This document shows, one piece after another, positions 40,194-48,452 of a stretch of DNA of 64,000 bases. The notes under the pieces are model-generated. The model was not told the origin of the DNA. It did not search any database and was given only the letters and a program-made list of their open reading frames with translations. How positions within the stretch are numbered: the first letter of the stretch is position 1; each line of letters starts with the position of its first letter. The translations under genes and the position numbers were made by a program. Source of the stretch: Dietzia sp032248695 (lineage in GTDB: Bacteria; Actinomycetota; Actinomycetes; Mycobacteriales; Mycobacteriaceae); contig NZ_JAVHXC010000003.1 in assembly GCF_032248695.1 (NCBI RefSeq), positions 62,001-126,000 on the forward strand. Reading direction: 5' to 3'.

Positions 40194-41177
40194 TCATCCC
40201 GGGACGGTCGCCCTCGTCGTCGTCCGGATCACCTCGGCCGCACGGGCCGCCGCGCCGTCGATCCCCCACCGCGCCCGGATCCCGGACGTCTCACCGGACA
40301 GGGACCTGTCGACCTGCGCCGAGACGGCGTGCGCGACCGCCGTGGGGCCGTCGCCGTAGCGCATCACGGCCGCCCCCGGGATCTCCTCCAACGCCCCGGC
40401 GGTGGCGTCCTGCTCCCCGTGCTCACGGCGACCCGGGACCACCACCAGTGGCACGTCAGCGCACGCCGCGTCCGCCACCGACGCCTGCCCGCCACCCGTC
40501 ACCACGACGTCCGCCGAGCACAGTTCGGGCCACGGATCCTCGTGCCACACCCCGTCCGGACCGCCCACCTCGAGCCACTCCGCGACCCCCAGGTCCCCGG
40601 CCGTGGTGCGGACGGCGCGCCAGAAGCGGTGGTCTCCCACCTCGGCGGCGCCGTTGAGATGGACCACCCGCGGGACACGACGCCGATCCCGCGGCTCGGG
40701 GTCACGCCGCTCGAAACGGGACACCCCGCCGATCTCGCTGACGTGGCCCCCCGCCCTGGCGACGGTCTCGCGGTGCGCCCCCGGCGGCCACGCCCCGATC
40801 AGTCGCGCGGCCGAGCGGCACCCGAGCAGGTGCGGTTCGTCGTCCCGCCCGCCCGGCTGCAGGGTGCTCACCACGGGCACGCCCGTCATGCGCGCGGCCA
40901 GAGTCATCGCGGGCGAGGAGTCCACCCAGAACGCCTCCGGGCCCGCCTCCTCGATCCACGAGACGGCACGCAGGCGCGTGGCCAGGCCGACGCCGCCCCC
41001 GACCGGCTCGTCCGCGGGCAGGTGGACCACCCGGGTCCCCGGCGGGCGGACGGTCTCGTCCAGCGGCCCGACGAGGAGGATCGTGACCTCCTCACCCCTG
41101 TCCCGCAGCGCGGAGACGACCGGCAGCACCCGGTGCAGGTGCCCGCGACCGCGATTGTGGACGTAGACGCCGATCAC
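40194..41177 (-). CDS. MurG/GT28-like glycosyltransferase
   Basis: This is a 327-residue GT-B fold protein. The N-terminal motif VYVHNRGRGHLHRVLPVVSAL resembles the acceptor-loop GxGH of MurG-like enzymes. The C-terminal donor-binding region has VVVTGGGQASVADAACADVPLVVVPGRREHGEQ, matching the GT28 C-terminal domain. Donor and acceptor are unknown; a cell-envelope glycolipid is plausible. The GTG start follows the PfpI-like gene stop by 13 nt on the same strand, so the two form an operon. Confidence 0.8.
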   Translation of the reverse strand: MIGVYVHNRGRGHLHRVLPVVSALRDRGEEVTILLVGPLDETVRPPGTRVVHLPADEPVGGGVGLATRLRAVSWIEEAGPEAFWVDSSPAMTLAARMTGVPVVSTLQPGGRDDEPHLLGCRSAARLIGAWPPGAHRETVARAGGHVSEIGGVSRFERRDPEPRDRRRVPRVVHLNGAAEVGDHRFWRAVRTTAGDLGVAEWLEVGGPDGVWHEDPWPELCSADVVVTGGGQASVADAACADVPLVVVPGRREHGEQDATAGALEEIPGAAVMRYGDGPTAVAHAVSAQVDRSLSGETSGIRARWGIDGAAARAAEVIRTTTRATVPG

Positions 41178-41190
41178 GAGGGCACCGCCC

Positions 41191-41751
41191 TCAGGCGCCG
41201 CCCCGGAGAGTCCCGAGGAGCGCGTCGCAGAAGGCCGGCAGGTCGTCGGGCCGGCGGCTGGTGGTGATCCCGCCGTCGCGGACCAGTTCCTCGTCGACCC
41301 ACTCCGCGCCGGCGTTGACCAGGTCGGTGCGCACGCTCGGGTAGGACGTCACCCGGCGACCGCGGACCACGTCGGCCTCGACGAGCACCCACGGGGCGTG
41401 ACAGATCGCGAACACCGGCTTCCCGGCGTCGACCATCCCGCGCACCAGGTTCACGGCGTGCTCGTCCTGACGCAGCGCGTCCGGGTTGGCGACGCCGCCC
41501 GGCAGCACCAGGACGTCGATGTCCGCGACGTCGGTCTCCGCGCTCGTCCGGTCGACCGCCTGCGTCCCGGCGGGGTCGAGGTGGTCGACGAGTCCCACCT
41601 CGCCGCTGTCCGTGCTGACGAGGACCGCGGTGTGGCCGGCACCGACCACGGCCTCCCACGGCTCGGTGAGCTCGACCCGCTCGATGCCCTCGGCGGCCGC
41701 CAGGAAAGCGACGGTACGTGTCTCGGTTCGTGCATCCTGTGTCTCGGTCAT
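41191..41751 (-). CDS. DJ-1/PfpI-family protein
   Basis: The 186-residue protein has the class I glutamine-amidotransferase-like fold of PfpI/YhbO: VAFLAAAEGIERVELTEPW, VLVLPGGVANPDALRQDE and the nucleophile elbow PVFAICHAPWVLVEA with the conserved Cys-His pair. The family includes deglycases/glyoxalases and general stress proteins. The ATG is placed by a CACGAT box 6 nt upstream. It is the first gene of a two-gene operon with the glycosyltransferase. Confidence 0.88.
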   Translation of the reverse strand: MTETQDARTETRTVAFLAAAEGIERVELTEPWEAVVGAGHTAVLVSTDSGEVGLVDHLDPAGTQAVDRTSAETDVADIDVLVLPGGVANPDALRQDEHAVNLVRGMVDAGKPVFAICHAPWVLVEADVVRGRRVTSYPSVRTDLVNAGAEWVDEELVRDGGITTSRRPDDLPAFCDALLGTLRGGA

Positions 41752-41757
41752 GCCCCG

Positions 41758-41763
41758 ATCGTG
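41758..41763 (-). promoter_or_regulatory. Candidate leaderless -10 (CACGAT)
   Basis: On the minus strand CACGAT ends 6 nt before the ATG at 41751. Confidence 0.4.
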
Positions 41764-41825
41764 AGGGCGGCACCGACCCGCCGCAACCGGTCCCGCGGGC
41801 GGTGGACCGGCGTCCACGAGTCGGG

Positions 41826-41831
41826 CACCAT
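41826..41831 (+). promoter_or_regulatory. Candidate leaderless -10 (CACCAT)
   Basis: CACCAT ends 6 nt before the ATG at 41838. Confidence 0.4.
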
Positions 41832-41837
41832 ACCCCC

Positions 41838-42575
41838 ATGGCTCGTCGAGATCGCATGGCACACACCGGACGTCGCGGCGGCGGACGCGGCGCCCGCCGC
41901 GGCTGTGGCTGCTCGCTGTTCGTGCTGCTCCTGCTGTTGGTGGGACTGGTGGTGGCCGCGGAGTTCGGCGCCCGGTGGTACCTGTCCGAGCGGGCCGAGA
42001 GCGAGGCGTCGGCCCGGCTCGGCGCGCCCGTCTCGGTGGGGTTCGGCAGCACTTCAGTGCTGTGGGACCTGGCCACCGCGCAGGCCGTGGGAACCGTCCA
42101 CCTCACCTCCCCCGGCAACGCGACCGTGCCCCGGATCGACGTGACCGGCAACGCCGTGCGACTGGTCGACGGCGGCATCCGCGCCGACACCGCCGACGGC
42201 ACCGCCACTCTCAGCGGCGAGCAGCTCGCGGCCGCCGCGGCGCAGGGCAACCCGGCGGAGGGCTCGCCCGTCGCGGGCCTGACGGAGGTCCGCTCGGTCC
42301 GGCCCGACCCCGCCGCCGGGCTCCTGCGCGCGGACATCGGCGGCATCGCCGAGATCGGTGTCGCGCCGGGAGTGACCGACGGCCAGCTCACCCTCACGCC
42401 GCAGCAGACCTCGCTCCTGGGATTCGAGCTGCCGGGCGGCCTGTTCTCCGGCATCACCGGCACGGTCGACTCGACCGTCGCGTCGCTGCCCGAGGGCGTG
42501 GTGATCGAGGGCGCACGCGTGGTCCCGGAGGGACTCGAGGTGGCGCTCGGCGGACGCGACGTGGTGCTGCGGTAG
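41838..42575 (+). CDS. DUF2993-like membrane-anchored protein
   Basis: The 245-residue protein has a basic Gly/Arg-rich N-terminus (about 24 residues) and one membrane helix (SLFVLLLLLVGLVVAAEFG). A long extracytoplasmic beta-rich domain follows, with GAPVSVGFGSTSVLWDL, GGLFSGITGTVDSTVASLPEGV and VVPEGLEVALGG. This pattern fits the DUF2993 (LmeA-like) family of mycolata, which includes a lipomannan maturation factor. Function here is not proven. It is convergent with the membrane cyclase, with 16 nt between the stops. Confidence 0.75.
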   Translation: MARRDRMAHTGRRGGGRGARRGCGCSLFVLLLLLVGLVVAAEFGARWYLSERAESEASARLGAPVSVGFGSTSVLWDLATAQAVGTVHLTSPGNATVPRIDVTGNAVRLVDGGIRADTADGTATLSGEQLAAAAAQGNPAEGSPVAGLTEVRSVRPDPAAGLLRADIGGIAEIGVAPGVTDGQLTLTPQQTSLLGFELPGGLFSGITGTVDSTVASLPEGVVIEGARVVPEGLEVALGGRDVVLR

Positions 42576-42591
42576 CGGTGCCGACCGTCGC

Positions 42592-44151
42592 CTACCCGGC
42601 GCCGGCCGGGACGCACAGGCGAGTGGGTTCGTCTCGCCCGCGCACGACCTCGGCGCCCACCTCGTGCCAGCGCGCACGCTCCGGTTCCGCCGCGGCGTCG
42701 GCCGCCACCCCCGAGGCCAGCACGAGGCCGGGCCGGTCCTTGGCCAGCTCGCACAACCGGGCGGCCTCGTTGACCGCGTCGCCAATCACCGTGTACTCGA
42801 AGCGGTCGTCGGATCCGACGTATCCGGCCACCACGTCGCCGTAGGACGCCCCGATGCCGGCCCGACAGTCGGGCACCCGCTGCTGCAACCGCTCGGCGAG
42901 CACGCGCGCGCAGGTCAGGGCCGCGGTCGCCGGGTCCGCCATCGACCGGGGCGCCCCGAACACCACGAGCGCGGCGTCGCCCAGGAAGCTGTCCACGATG
43001 CCGTCGTACTCCTCGACCGTCTCCACCACCACGGAGAAGAACTGGTTGAGCACGTCCACCACCTCCGCGGCCTCCGAGCGCACCGCCATCTCGGTGGATC
43101 CGATGAGGTCCACGAACACCACCCCGACCCGCGAGTCCCGACCGCCCAGTTCCGGCTCGTGCAGTTCCGCCGCCTCGGCGACGTCCCGGCCGACGTGGCG
43201 CCCGAACAGGTCGCGCAGCCGTTCCCGCTCCTGCAGCCCCGCGGCCATCTGGTTGAACCCGCGCTGCAACTCCCCGAGCTCGGTGCCGTCGTAGACCACC
43301 ACCCGCCGCGACAGTGTGCCCGCGGTGATGTCCTCCATCGCCCACCGCACGCTGCGCAGCGGCCCGATCATCGAGCCCGTGGCGAGGGAGATGAGGAGGA
43401 ACCCCGCCAGCAGCGACGTGCCGCCCAGGACGAGGACGACGACGGCGAGGCGTTCCAGTGACAGGGCGCGGCCCGCGAGGGTGTAGATCGCCACGATGAG
43501 CAAGCCTGTGACGGGCACCCCGCTGCCCAGGGCCCACGCCACCCGGAGCCGCGTCATGGCGCCGAGGAAGCGGGCCCGCGGGGCGCGTCCCGTGGACAGC
43601 GCGACGGCCGCGACGGGACGCAGCCCGAAGTCGGCCAGCAGGAACGCCACACCGCACACGACGAGGCCGGAGAACACGATGGTGAACCCGACGACCGGGA
43701 TCGACGAGGGGTCGACCACCCCGTACGCCGGGGCCACGACCGCCGCGCCGAGCATCCACAGGAAGGCCTGGATGAGGGTGATGCGCCCGGGCAGGCGCAG
43801 GGTCCGGACGCGGTCGCGCTCCGTGGGGTCGCGACCGTCGAGGAACCAGCGGACCCGCCGGTAGACGGCGCGCGTCACCCACACCGTGCCCACGATCACC
43901 GCGAGGGTGACGTACACCGGCACGACGATCACGGTGGGGACGAGGAACTCCCGCGACAGCAGGGCCGGGCCGGGCAGGACGAACAGGATGAGCACCACGG
44001 CCACCGCGACGCCCACCAGATTGGAGCCGAGCAGTGACAGGACCAGCAGGATCCGGACGCGCCAGGCGCGCACGCGCGCGGACTCGCGCTCACGTCCGAG
44101 CAGCACCGACCCGAGCTCGGGCCGGCGCAGCAGGGACAGGTCGAGTCGCAC
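42592..44151 (-). CDS. Membrane class III cyclase with HAMP domain
   Basis: The 519-residue protein has six membrane helices, a HAMP domain (RSVRWAMEDITAGTLSRRV) and a cyclase domain, as in mycobacterial Rv1318c-1320c and Rv3645. Metal-binding Asp residues are in VVFVDLIGST and SFLGDAALVVFG. The FEYTVIGDAVNEAARL segment holds Asp, Asn and Arg. The usual adenine-selecting Lys (K-F-x-G-D) is Ser here (VDSFLGD), so activity or substrate may differ. The GTG at 44151 is chosen because a CACCAT box lies 7 nt upstream; GTG at 44199 would add 16 residues. Confidence 0.85.
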   Translation of the reverse strand: MRLDLSLLRRPELGSVLLGRERESARVRAWRVRILLVLSLLGSNLVGVAVAVVLILFVLPGPALLSREFLVPTVIVVPVYVTLAVIVGTVWVTRAVYRRVRWFLDGRDPTERDRVRTLRLPGRITLIQAFLWMLGAAVVAPAYGVVDPSSIPVVGFTIVFSGLVVCGVAFLLADFGLRPVAAVALSTGRAPRARFLGAMTRLRVAWALGSGVPVTGLLIVAIYTLAGRALSLERLAVVVLVLGGTSLLAGFLLISLATGSMIGPLRSVRWAMEDITAGTLSRRVVVYDGTELGELQRGFNQMAAGLQERERLRDLFGRHVGRDVAEAAELHEPELGGRDSRVGVVFVDLIGSTEMAVRSEAAEVVDVLNQFFSVVVETVEEYDGIVDSFLGDAALVVFGAPRSMADPATAALTCARVLAERLQQRVPDCRAGIGASYGDVVAGYVGSDDRFEYTVIGDAVNEAARLCELAKDRPGLVLASGVAADAAAEPERARWHEVGAEVVRGRDEPTRLCVPAGAG

Positions 44152-44158
44152 GCCTCGT

Positions 44159-44164
44159 ATGGTG
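44159..44164 (-). promoter_or_regulatory. Candidate leaderless -10 (CACCAT)
   Basis: On the minus strand CACCAT ends 7 nt before the GTG at 44151. Confidence 0.4.
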
Positions 44165-44238
44165 CCACCACGGTCCGACACGCGTGATGCCCTCGTCACA
44201 CCTACCGCCGGGAATGGGACGCGTGCGGCGTCAGCGCG

Positions 44239-44244
44239 TAGGGT
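44239..44244 (+). promoter_or_regulatory. Candidate -10 (TAGGGT) with a long leader to the helicase
   Basis: If used, it gives a leader of about 145 nt before the TTG at 44398. Nothing coding is seen in 44200-44397. Long leaders are common in cold-induced DEAD-box genes. Confidence 0.35.
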
Positions 44245-44397
44245 GGTCCCAGGACGGCCCGCACCACTCTTGCCTCGGGCCGCGGCCTGTCGACCATCCC
44301 GTGGTCGCGCACCGGACGCAGCACCTCACGCGGTGGGGCGGTTTATTCGAGAGCGCGCCGGGCAAGACGCCATCCTCTATGTACGGAGCCATCTCCC

Positions 44398-46086
44398 TTG
44401 TCACGTTCCTTCGCCGACCTCGGCGTTCCTTCTCCCCTGCTCGCCGTCCTCGACGCTGCGGGCATCACCACCCCGACGCCCATCCAGAGCGCCACGCTGC
44501 CCGACGCCCTGTCCGGTCGTGACGTCCTCGGCCGCGGCCGCACCGGCTCGGGCAAGACCTACGCGTTCTGCCTGCCCCTCGTCGCGCGCCTCGCGGCGTC
44601 CGGCGGCCGCCGCACCCGCAACGCGCCGCGCGGGCTGATCCTCGCGCCGACCCGTGAGCTCGCCCGTCAGATCGACGAGACCCTCGCGCCGCTCGCCCAC
44701 GCCGTGGGCCTCAGGACCACCGTCATCTTCGGCGGCGTCTCCCAGGGCCGTCAGGTCGACGCGCTCAACCGCGGGGTCGACATCGTCGTGGCCTGCCCCG
44801 GCCGCCTCGAGGACCTCATGGGCCAGAAGCACTGCCGGATGGACGCGATCGAGATCAGCGTCCTCGACGAGGCCGACCACATGGCCGACCTGGGCTTCCT
44901 GCCCGGCGTCACCCGCATCCTGTCCGCGACCCCGGCCGGCGCCCAGCGTCTGCTGTTCTCCGCGACCCTCGATTCGGGCGTGCAGAAGCTCGTGACGAAG
45001 TTCCTCACGGACCCGGTCGACCACTCGGTCGACGACGGCACCGCGACCGCCGGCCCGACCGCGCACCACGTGTTCCACGTCGACGCCGACGACCGCGTCC
45101 GTGCCCTGGCCGACCTCGCCGGTGCACACCCGCGGACGGTGATGTTCACCCGCACCAAGCACGGCGCCAAGCGGCTGGCCAAGCAGCTCACCGGCCGCGG
45201 CGTGTCCAGCGTGGACCTGCACGGCAACCTCTCGCAGAACGCGCGCGTGCGGAACCTCGACGCGTTCTCCTCCGGCGAGGCGACCGTGCTGGTGGCGACC
45301 GACATCGCCGCCCGCGGCATCCACGTCGACGACGTCGGGCTGGTCGTCCACGCCGACCCGCCGGCCGAGCACAAGGCCTACGTCCACCGCTCGGGCCGCA
45401 CCGCCCGCGCCGGCGCCGTGGGCACGGTGGTCACCGTGGCCACCGTCGACCAGGTGGGCGAGGTCCGCTCGCTGCTGCGCGCGGCCGGCGTGACCGCCGG
45501 GGAGATCGCCCTGCCCGTGGGCGCCGACGCGGCCGCCGCGCTGGCCGACGCCCCCGAGCCGCCCCCGCACGTCCCCTCCGACGACGGCGCCGAGGGCCAG
45601 TCCGTCCGCGGGCAGGCCCGGCGCAGCCGCGGTCGCGACCGGCAGAGCCAGAACCGCCAGCGCCAGCAGGGCGAGGGCCGTCAGGGCCAGCGTCAGCAGG
45701 GCGAAGGCCGTCAGGGCCAGCGTCAGGAGGGCGAGCACCGCCGTGTCGACTCCCGCCGCGGTGACGGGCGGCGTGGCGGCGACCAGGACCGCCAGGTCCG
45801 GGCCCGTTCCGACCGCGACGGCGCGGAGCGCGGTGGCCGCGACCAGCAGGGTTCCGGCGGCAGCGGCGCTCGTCGTCGTCGCCCCCAGAACGGCGGCACC
45901 CCCGGCGCCGCGCGTCAGGGCTCCGGCGGGCAGCGCTCCGGCGGCCAGGGATCGGGTGGCCAGCGCTCGGGCGGTCACGGCGCCGGCACCGGCACGCGGG
46001 CCTCGGGCGCGCGGCAGTCGGTCGGCCAGGCCGCCGGACGCCCCCGCAGCGATCAGCGGCGACGGGCCACCCGCACCGCCGGCTGA
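44398..46086 (+). CDS. DEAD-box RNA helicase (RhlE-like) with repetitive basic tail
   Basis: This is a 562-residue helicase. The core (1 to about 385) has the Q motif TPIQ, GRTGSGKT, PTRELARQ, LDEADHMADLG, FSATLD, VMFTRTKHGAKRL, VATDIAARGIHV and HRSGRTARAG. The tail (about 400-562) is Arg/Gln/Gly-rich, first with 10-residue QGEGRQGQRQ-type repeats, then QRSGGQGSGG-type RGG-like repeats, suited to nonspecific RNA binding. The start is a rare TTG with ACGGAG about 11 nt upstream; the nearby ATG at 44380 is out of frame. Likely roles are RNA decay, ribosome assembly and growth in the cold. Confidence 0.92.
   Translation: MSRSFADLGVPSPLLAVLDAAGITTPTPIQSATLPDALSGRDVLGRGRTGSGKTYAFCLPLVARLAASGGRRTRNAPRGLILAPTRELARQIDETLAPLAHAVGLRTTVIFGGVSQGRQVDALNRGVDIVVACPGRLEDLMGQKHCRMDAIEISVLDEADHMADLGFLPGVTRILSATPAGAQRLLFSATLDSGVQKLVTKFLTDPVDHSVDDGTATAGPTAHHVFHVDADDRVRALADLAGAHPRTVMFTRTKHGAKRLAKQLTGRGVSSVDLHGNLSQNARVRNLDAFSSGEATVLVATDIAARGIHVDDVGLVVHADPPAEHKAYVHRSGRTARAGAVGTVVTVATVDQVGEVRSLLRAAGVTAGEIALPVGADAAAALADAPEPPPHVPSDDGAEGQSVRGQARRSRGRDRQSQNRQRQQGEGRQGQRQQGEGRQGQRQEGEHRRVDSRRGDGRRGGDQDRQVRARSDRDGAERGGRDQQGSGGSGARRRRPQNGGTPGAARQGSGGQRSGGQGSGGQRSGGHGAGTGTRASGARQSVGQAAGRPRSDQRRRATRTAG
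45661..45738 (+). repeat. 30-bp in-frame tandem repeat in the helicase tail
   Basis: There are 2.6 copies with few mismatches (45661-45690, 45691-45720, 45721-45738). They encode the 10-residue unit RQQGEGRQGQ. Confidence 0.85.
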
Positions 46087-46144
46087 GCAGCTGAGCTCGT
46101 CCGGCCGGGTCCGCCCGGCCGGGCGTACACGCCACACATCTGAC

Positions 46145-46180
46145 TGCGCGCCACCTACCGGGCCCGGGCGGTGGCGCGCA
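46145..46180 (+). terminator. Terminator of the helicase gene
   Basis: An 11-bp stem TGCGCGCCACC/GGTGGCGCGCA with a 14-nt loop is followed by TTCGTAT. Confidence 0.7.
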
Positions 46181-46200
46181 TTCGTATAGGTGGCGTTGCC

Positions 46201-46278
46201 GAGCCGGGGTTCAGCCCGTAACCGGGCCGGGGCCCCGCCCGCAACCGAGCCGGGGTTCAGCCCGTAACCGGGCCGGGG
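46201..46278. repeat. 32-bp direct repeat (46-bp period) at the thioesterase 3' end
   Basis: Identical 32-mers lie at 46201-46232 and 46247-46278, the second one base from the thioesterase stop codon. A partly related 14-nt piece separates them. Confidence 0.85.
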
Positions 46279-46279
46279 C

Positions 46280-47104
46280 TCAGCCGAAGACGGTGATCGT
46301 CTGCCGGCTGATCGCGGCCAACGCGCCGTCGGCCCGCCACACCATCGCGTGCGTGTGCGCGTACCCGTCTCGGGCGGCGTCGGTGGTGGCGGCGTACGCG
46401 AGCGTCGAGTCCGCCGCGAACGTGTCCGGCCCGACCTCGGCGACGAACTCGATCGTCCACGTCAGGCTGCTGCCGGGCGCGAACCCGTCGAGCATCTGGA
46501 TGGGCGCCGGCGGCCACGCGTCCGTGAGCAGCACGAGGTGCTCCTCCTCGAACCGCTCGGGCGCCTCGCGCAGGGACGTCCACCCGGACAGGTCGGCCGT
46601 GTCGGCGCCGCTGAACGGCAGCTGGCCGCTCACCTGGCGCAGCTCGACGAACCGGTAGAACTCCGGCGTGAAGTCCTTGATGTACGGGAACGGCTCGATC
46701 GTCGCCGGGTCGGGGAACCCGGGCATGGGGTGCACGGGCGGCACGGAGATAGAGGACTCGCGGTGCCGGCCGAAGGCGGCGAGCGCGGTCGCGACGATCG
46801 CGCCCTCCTGCCGCACGGTGGCCTGACACTGGACGACGTTGGAGCCCACCCGCAGGATCTCCGCCGAGATGTCGACCGGGCCGGTGGCGGCGGGGCCGAC
46901 GAAGGAGACGGTGAGCGAGCGCAGCGGGTGGACCACCGCGGGCGAGCCGTCGCCGGTGTCCCGCGCGCGCAGGCAGCCCTTCATCGCGGCCAGGAGCAGG
47001 GCCCCGGTGAGTCCTCCGTAGATGGCCCGGCCCTGCGTCCAGCCCTCTTCCACCTCGACGGTCCCGCCGTCGGCGGCGGACTGCAGCATGCTCGTCAGCG
47101 ACAT
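46280..47104 (-). CDS. TesB-like acyl-CoA thioesterase
   Basis: The 274-residue protein is a double-hotdog thioesterase of the 4HBT_3/TesB type. It has GWTQGRAIYGGLTGALLLAAMKG in the first repeat and HPLRSLTVSFVGPAATGPVDI as the central strand. The second repeat has PIQMLDGFAPGSSLTWTIEFV, with the Asp that activates water in TesB relatives, and GYAHTHAMVWR. It probably releases fatty acids from acyl-CoA. It is 23 nt downstream of the second desaturase on the same strand but has its own leaderless box. Confidence 0.82.
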   Translation of the reverse strand: MSLTSMLQSAADGGTVEVEEGWTQGRAIYGGLTGALLLAAMKGCLRARDTGDGSPAVVHPLRSLTVSFVGPAATGPVDISAEILRVGSNVVQCQATVRQEGAIVATALAAFGRHRESSISVPPVHPMPGFPDPATIEPFPYIKDFTPEFYRFVELRQVSGQLPFSGADTADLSGWTSLREAPERFEEEHLVLLTDAWPPAPIQMLDGFAPGSSLTWTIEFVAEVGPDTFAADSTLAYAATTDAARDGYAHTHAMVWRADGALAAISRQTITVFG

Positions 47105-47111
47105 GCGGCCC

Positions 47112-47117
47112 AGTCTG
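47112..47117 (-). promoter_or_regulatory. Candidate leaderless -10 (CAGACT)
   Basis: On the minus strand CAGACT ends 7 nt before the ATG at 47104, inside the short gap after the desaturase. Confidence 0.4.
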
Positions 47118-47127
47118 CCACCGCCGC

Positions 47128-48360
47128 TCAGCGGGTCTGCGCGGTGCTGCCCCTCCGGCCGCGCCGCGCCCGCGCCCGGGCCGCCCGGACGCCGGCCAGC
47201 GCGGTGGCCAGGCCGGAGGTGCGGGGGCCGTGGCCGAACATCTTCTCGCTGCGGGTCTCGGCGGCGTCGTCGGCGGTGCGGCGCAGGTAGCGGTCCGGCA
47301 GCGAGAGGCGGGCGATGGTGCGCCAGGACTGGAGGTACTGCTTCCACAGCGGGCCGGAGACGTACGGCAGGTCGTACCGGGCGCACAGGTCGCGCACCTT
47401 GAGCGAGATCTCCGCGTACCGGTTGGACGGCAGGTCCGGGAACATGTGGTGCTCGATCTGGAACGACAGGTTGCCGGTCATGAGGTTCATGGCCGGCCCG
47501 CCGTCGAGGTTGGCGCTGCCGAGCATCTGCCGCAGGTACCACTCCGCCTGCGTCTCGGTCTCTACATCCGTCATGGTGAACTTCTCGGCGCCGTCGGGGA
47601 AGTGCCCGCAGAAGATCACCGCGTTGGTCCACACGTTGCGGATGATGTTGGCCGTGACGGCGGCGGTGAGTGCCTGGGGCCCGCTCGGCCCGGCCAGGAC
47701 GGGGAACAGGATGTAGTCCTTGAGGACCTGCTGGCCCGCCTTGCGCAGGAACGCGCGGGCCCGGCGCCGGTCCTCGGGCGCGGCGTCCCGGTCGAACGCG
47801 GCGCTGACGGTGACGGCCTGCAGCCCGATCCCCCACTCGAAGCCCGCCATGAGGGCGGCGTTGACGGCCGTGTTGGCGAGGAACCGGGGCTCCCACGGCA
47901 CGTCGCGCGTCACGCGGAGGACGCCGAACCCCACGTCGTCGTCCATCCCCACGATGTTGGTGAACTTGTGGTGCAGGTGGTTGTGGGTGTGCTTCCAGTC
48001 CGCGGAGCTGCCGACGAGGTCCCACTCCCAGTTGGTGGAGTGGATCTCCGGGTCGTTCATCCAGTCCCACTGGCCGTGCATGACGTTGTGGCCGAGTTCC
48101 ATGTTCTCGAGGATCTTGGCCACCGCGAGGGTCCCGGTGCCGAGCGCCCACACGGTGCGGTTGCGGGCGCCGAGGTAGAGCAGGGCGCGCGCGCCCAGCT
48201 CGAGGCCGCGCTGCAGCTTGATGATGCTGTGGATGTAGCGGTAGTCGCGCTCACCGCGGGAGTCGATGACCTCGGCGCGGATCGCGTCGAGCTCCCGTCC
48301 CAGCTCGGAGATCTGGTCGGGAGTGAGGTGGGCGTATTCGCCGACGTCGGAGATCGCCAT
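47128..48360 (-). CDS. Membrane fatty-acid desaturase, second paralogue
   Basis: This 410-residue paralogue of the gene at 37915 carries His boxes HNVMHGQWDW, HNHLHHKFTN and QIEHHMFP. It differs in the middle box (NHLHHKFTN rather than NYHHHKYTN) and in the region before SGPLWKQYLQSW. The C-terminus is a basic ARARARRGRRG tail, unlike its paralogue. No coupled 165-residue gene follows; instead a thioesterase does. The TACCCT box 6 nt upstream fixes the ATG. The two desaturases may have different acyl substrates or conditions. Confidence 0.9.
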   Translation of the reverse strand: MAISDVGEYAHLTPDQISELGRELDAIRAEVIDSRGERDYRYIHSIIKLQRGLELGARALLYLGARNRTVWALGTGTLAVAKILENMELGHNVMHGQWDWMNDPEIHSTNWEWDLVGSSADWKHTHNHLHHKFTNIVGMDDDVGFGVLRVTRDVPWEPRFLANTAVNAALMAGFEWGIGLQAVTVSAAFDRDAAPEDRRRARAFLRKAGQQVLKDYILFPVLAGPSGPQALTAAVTANIIRNVWTNAVIFCGHFPDGAEKFTMTDVETETQAEWYLRQMLGSANLDGGPAMNLMTGNLSFQIEHHMFPDLPSNRYAEISLKVRDLCARYDLPYVSGPLWKQYLQSWRTIARLSLPDRYLRRTADDAAETRSEKMFGHGPRTSGLATALAGVRAARARARRGRRGSTAQTR

Positions 48361-48366
48361 GACCCC

Positions 48367-48372
48367 AGGGTA
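48367..48372 (-). promoter_or_regulatory. Candidate leaderless -10 (TACCCT)
   Basis: On the minus strand TACCCT ends 6 nt before the ATG at 48360. Confidence 0.5.
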
Positions 48373-48452
48373 GGCCGGTCTCCACGGGCGCGGCTACGGC
48401 TCGGGCCCGGGTCGCCCCCTCATCGTGACCAAGCGCACGCCCCGCCGCCCCG

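Noticed and set aside
41174..43882. A 902-codon minus-strand frame spanning the PfpI, DUF2993-like and cyclase genes
   Set aside because: It runs through several real genes in the wrong frame, has Arg/Gly-rich composition and no recognisable domain.
46280..48151. A 623-codon frame joining the thioesterase to upstream sequence
   Set aside because: The upstream part is the desaturase gene in the wrong frame. The true start at 47104 has a CAGACT box.
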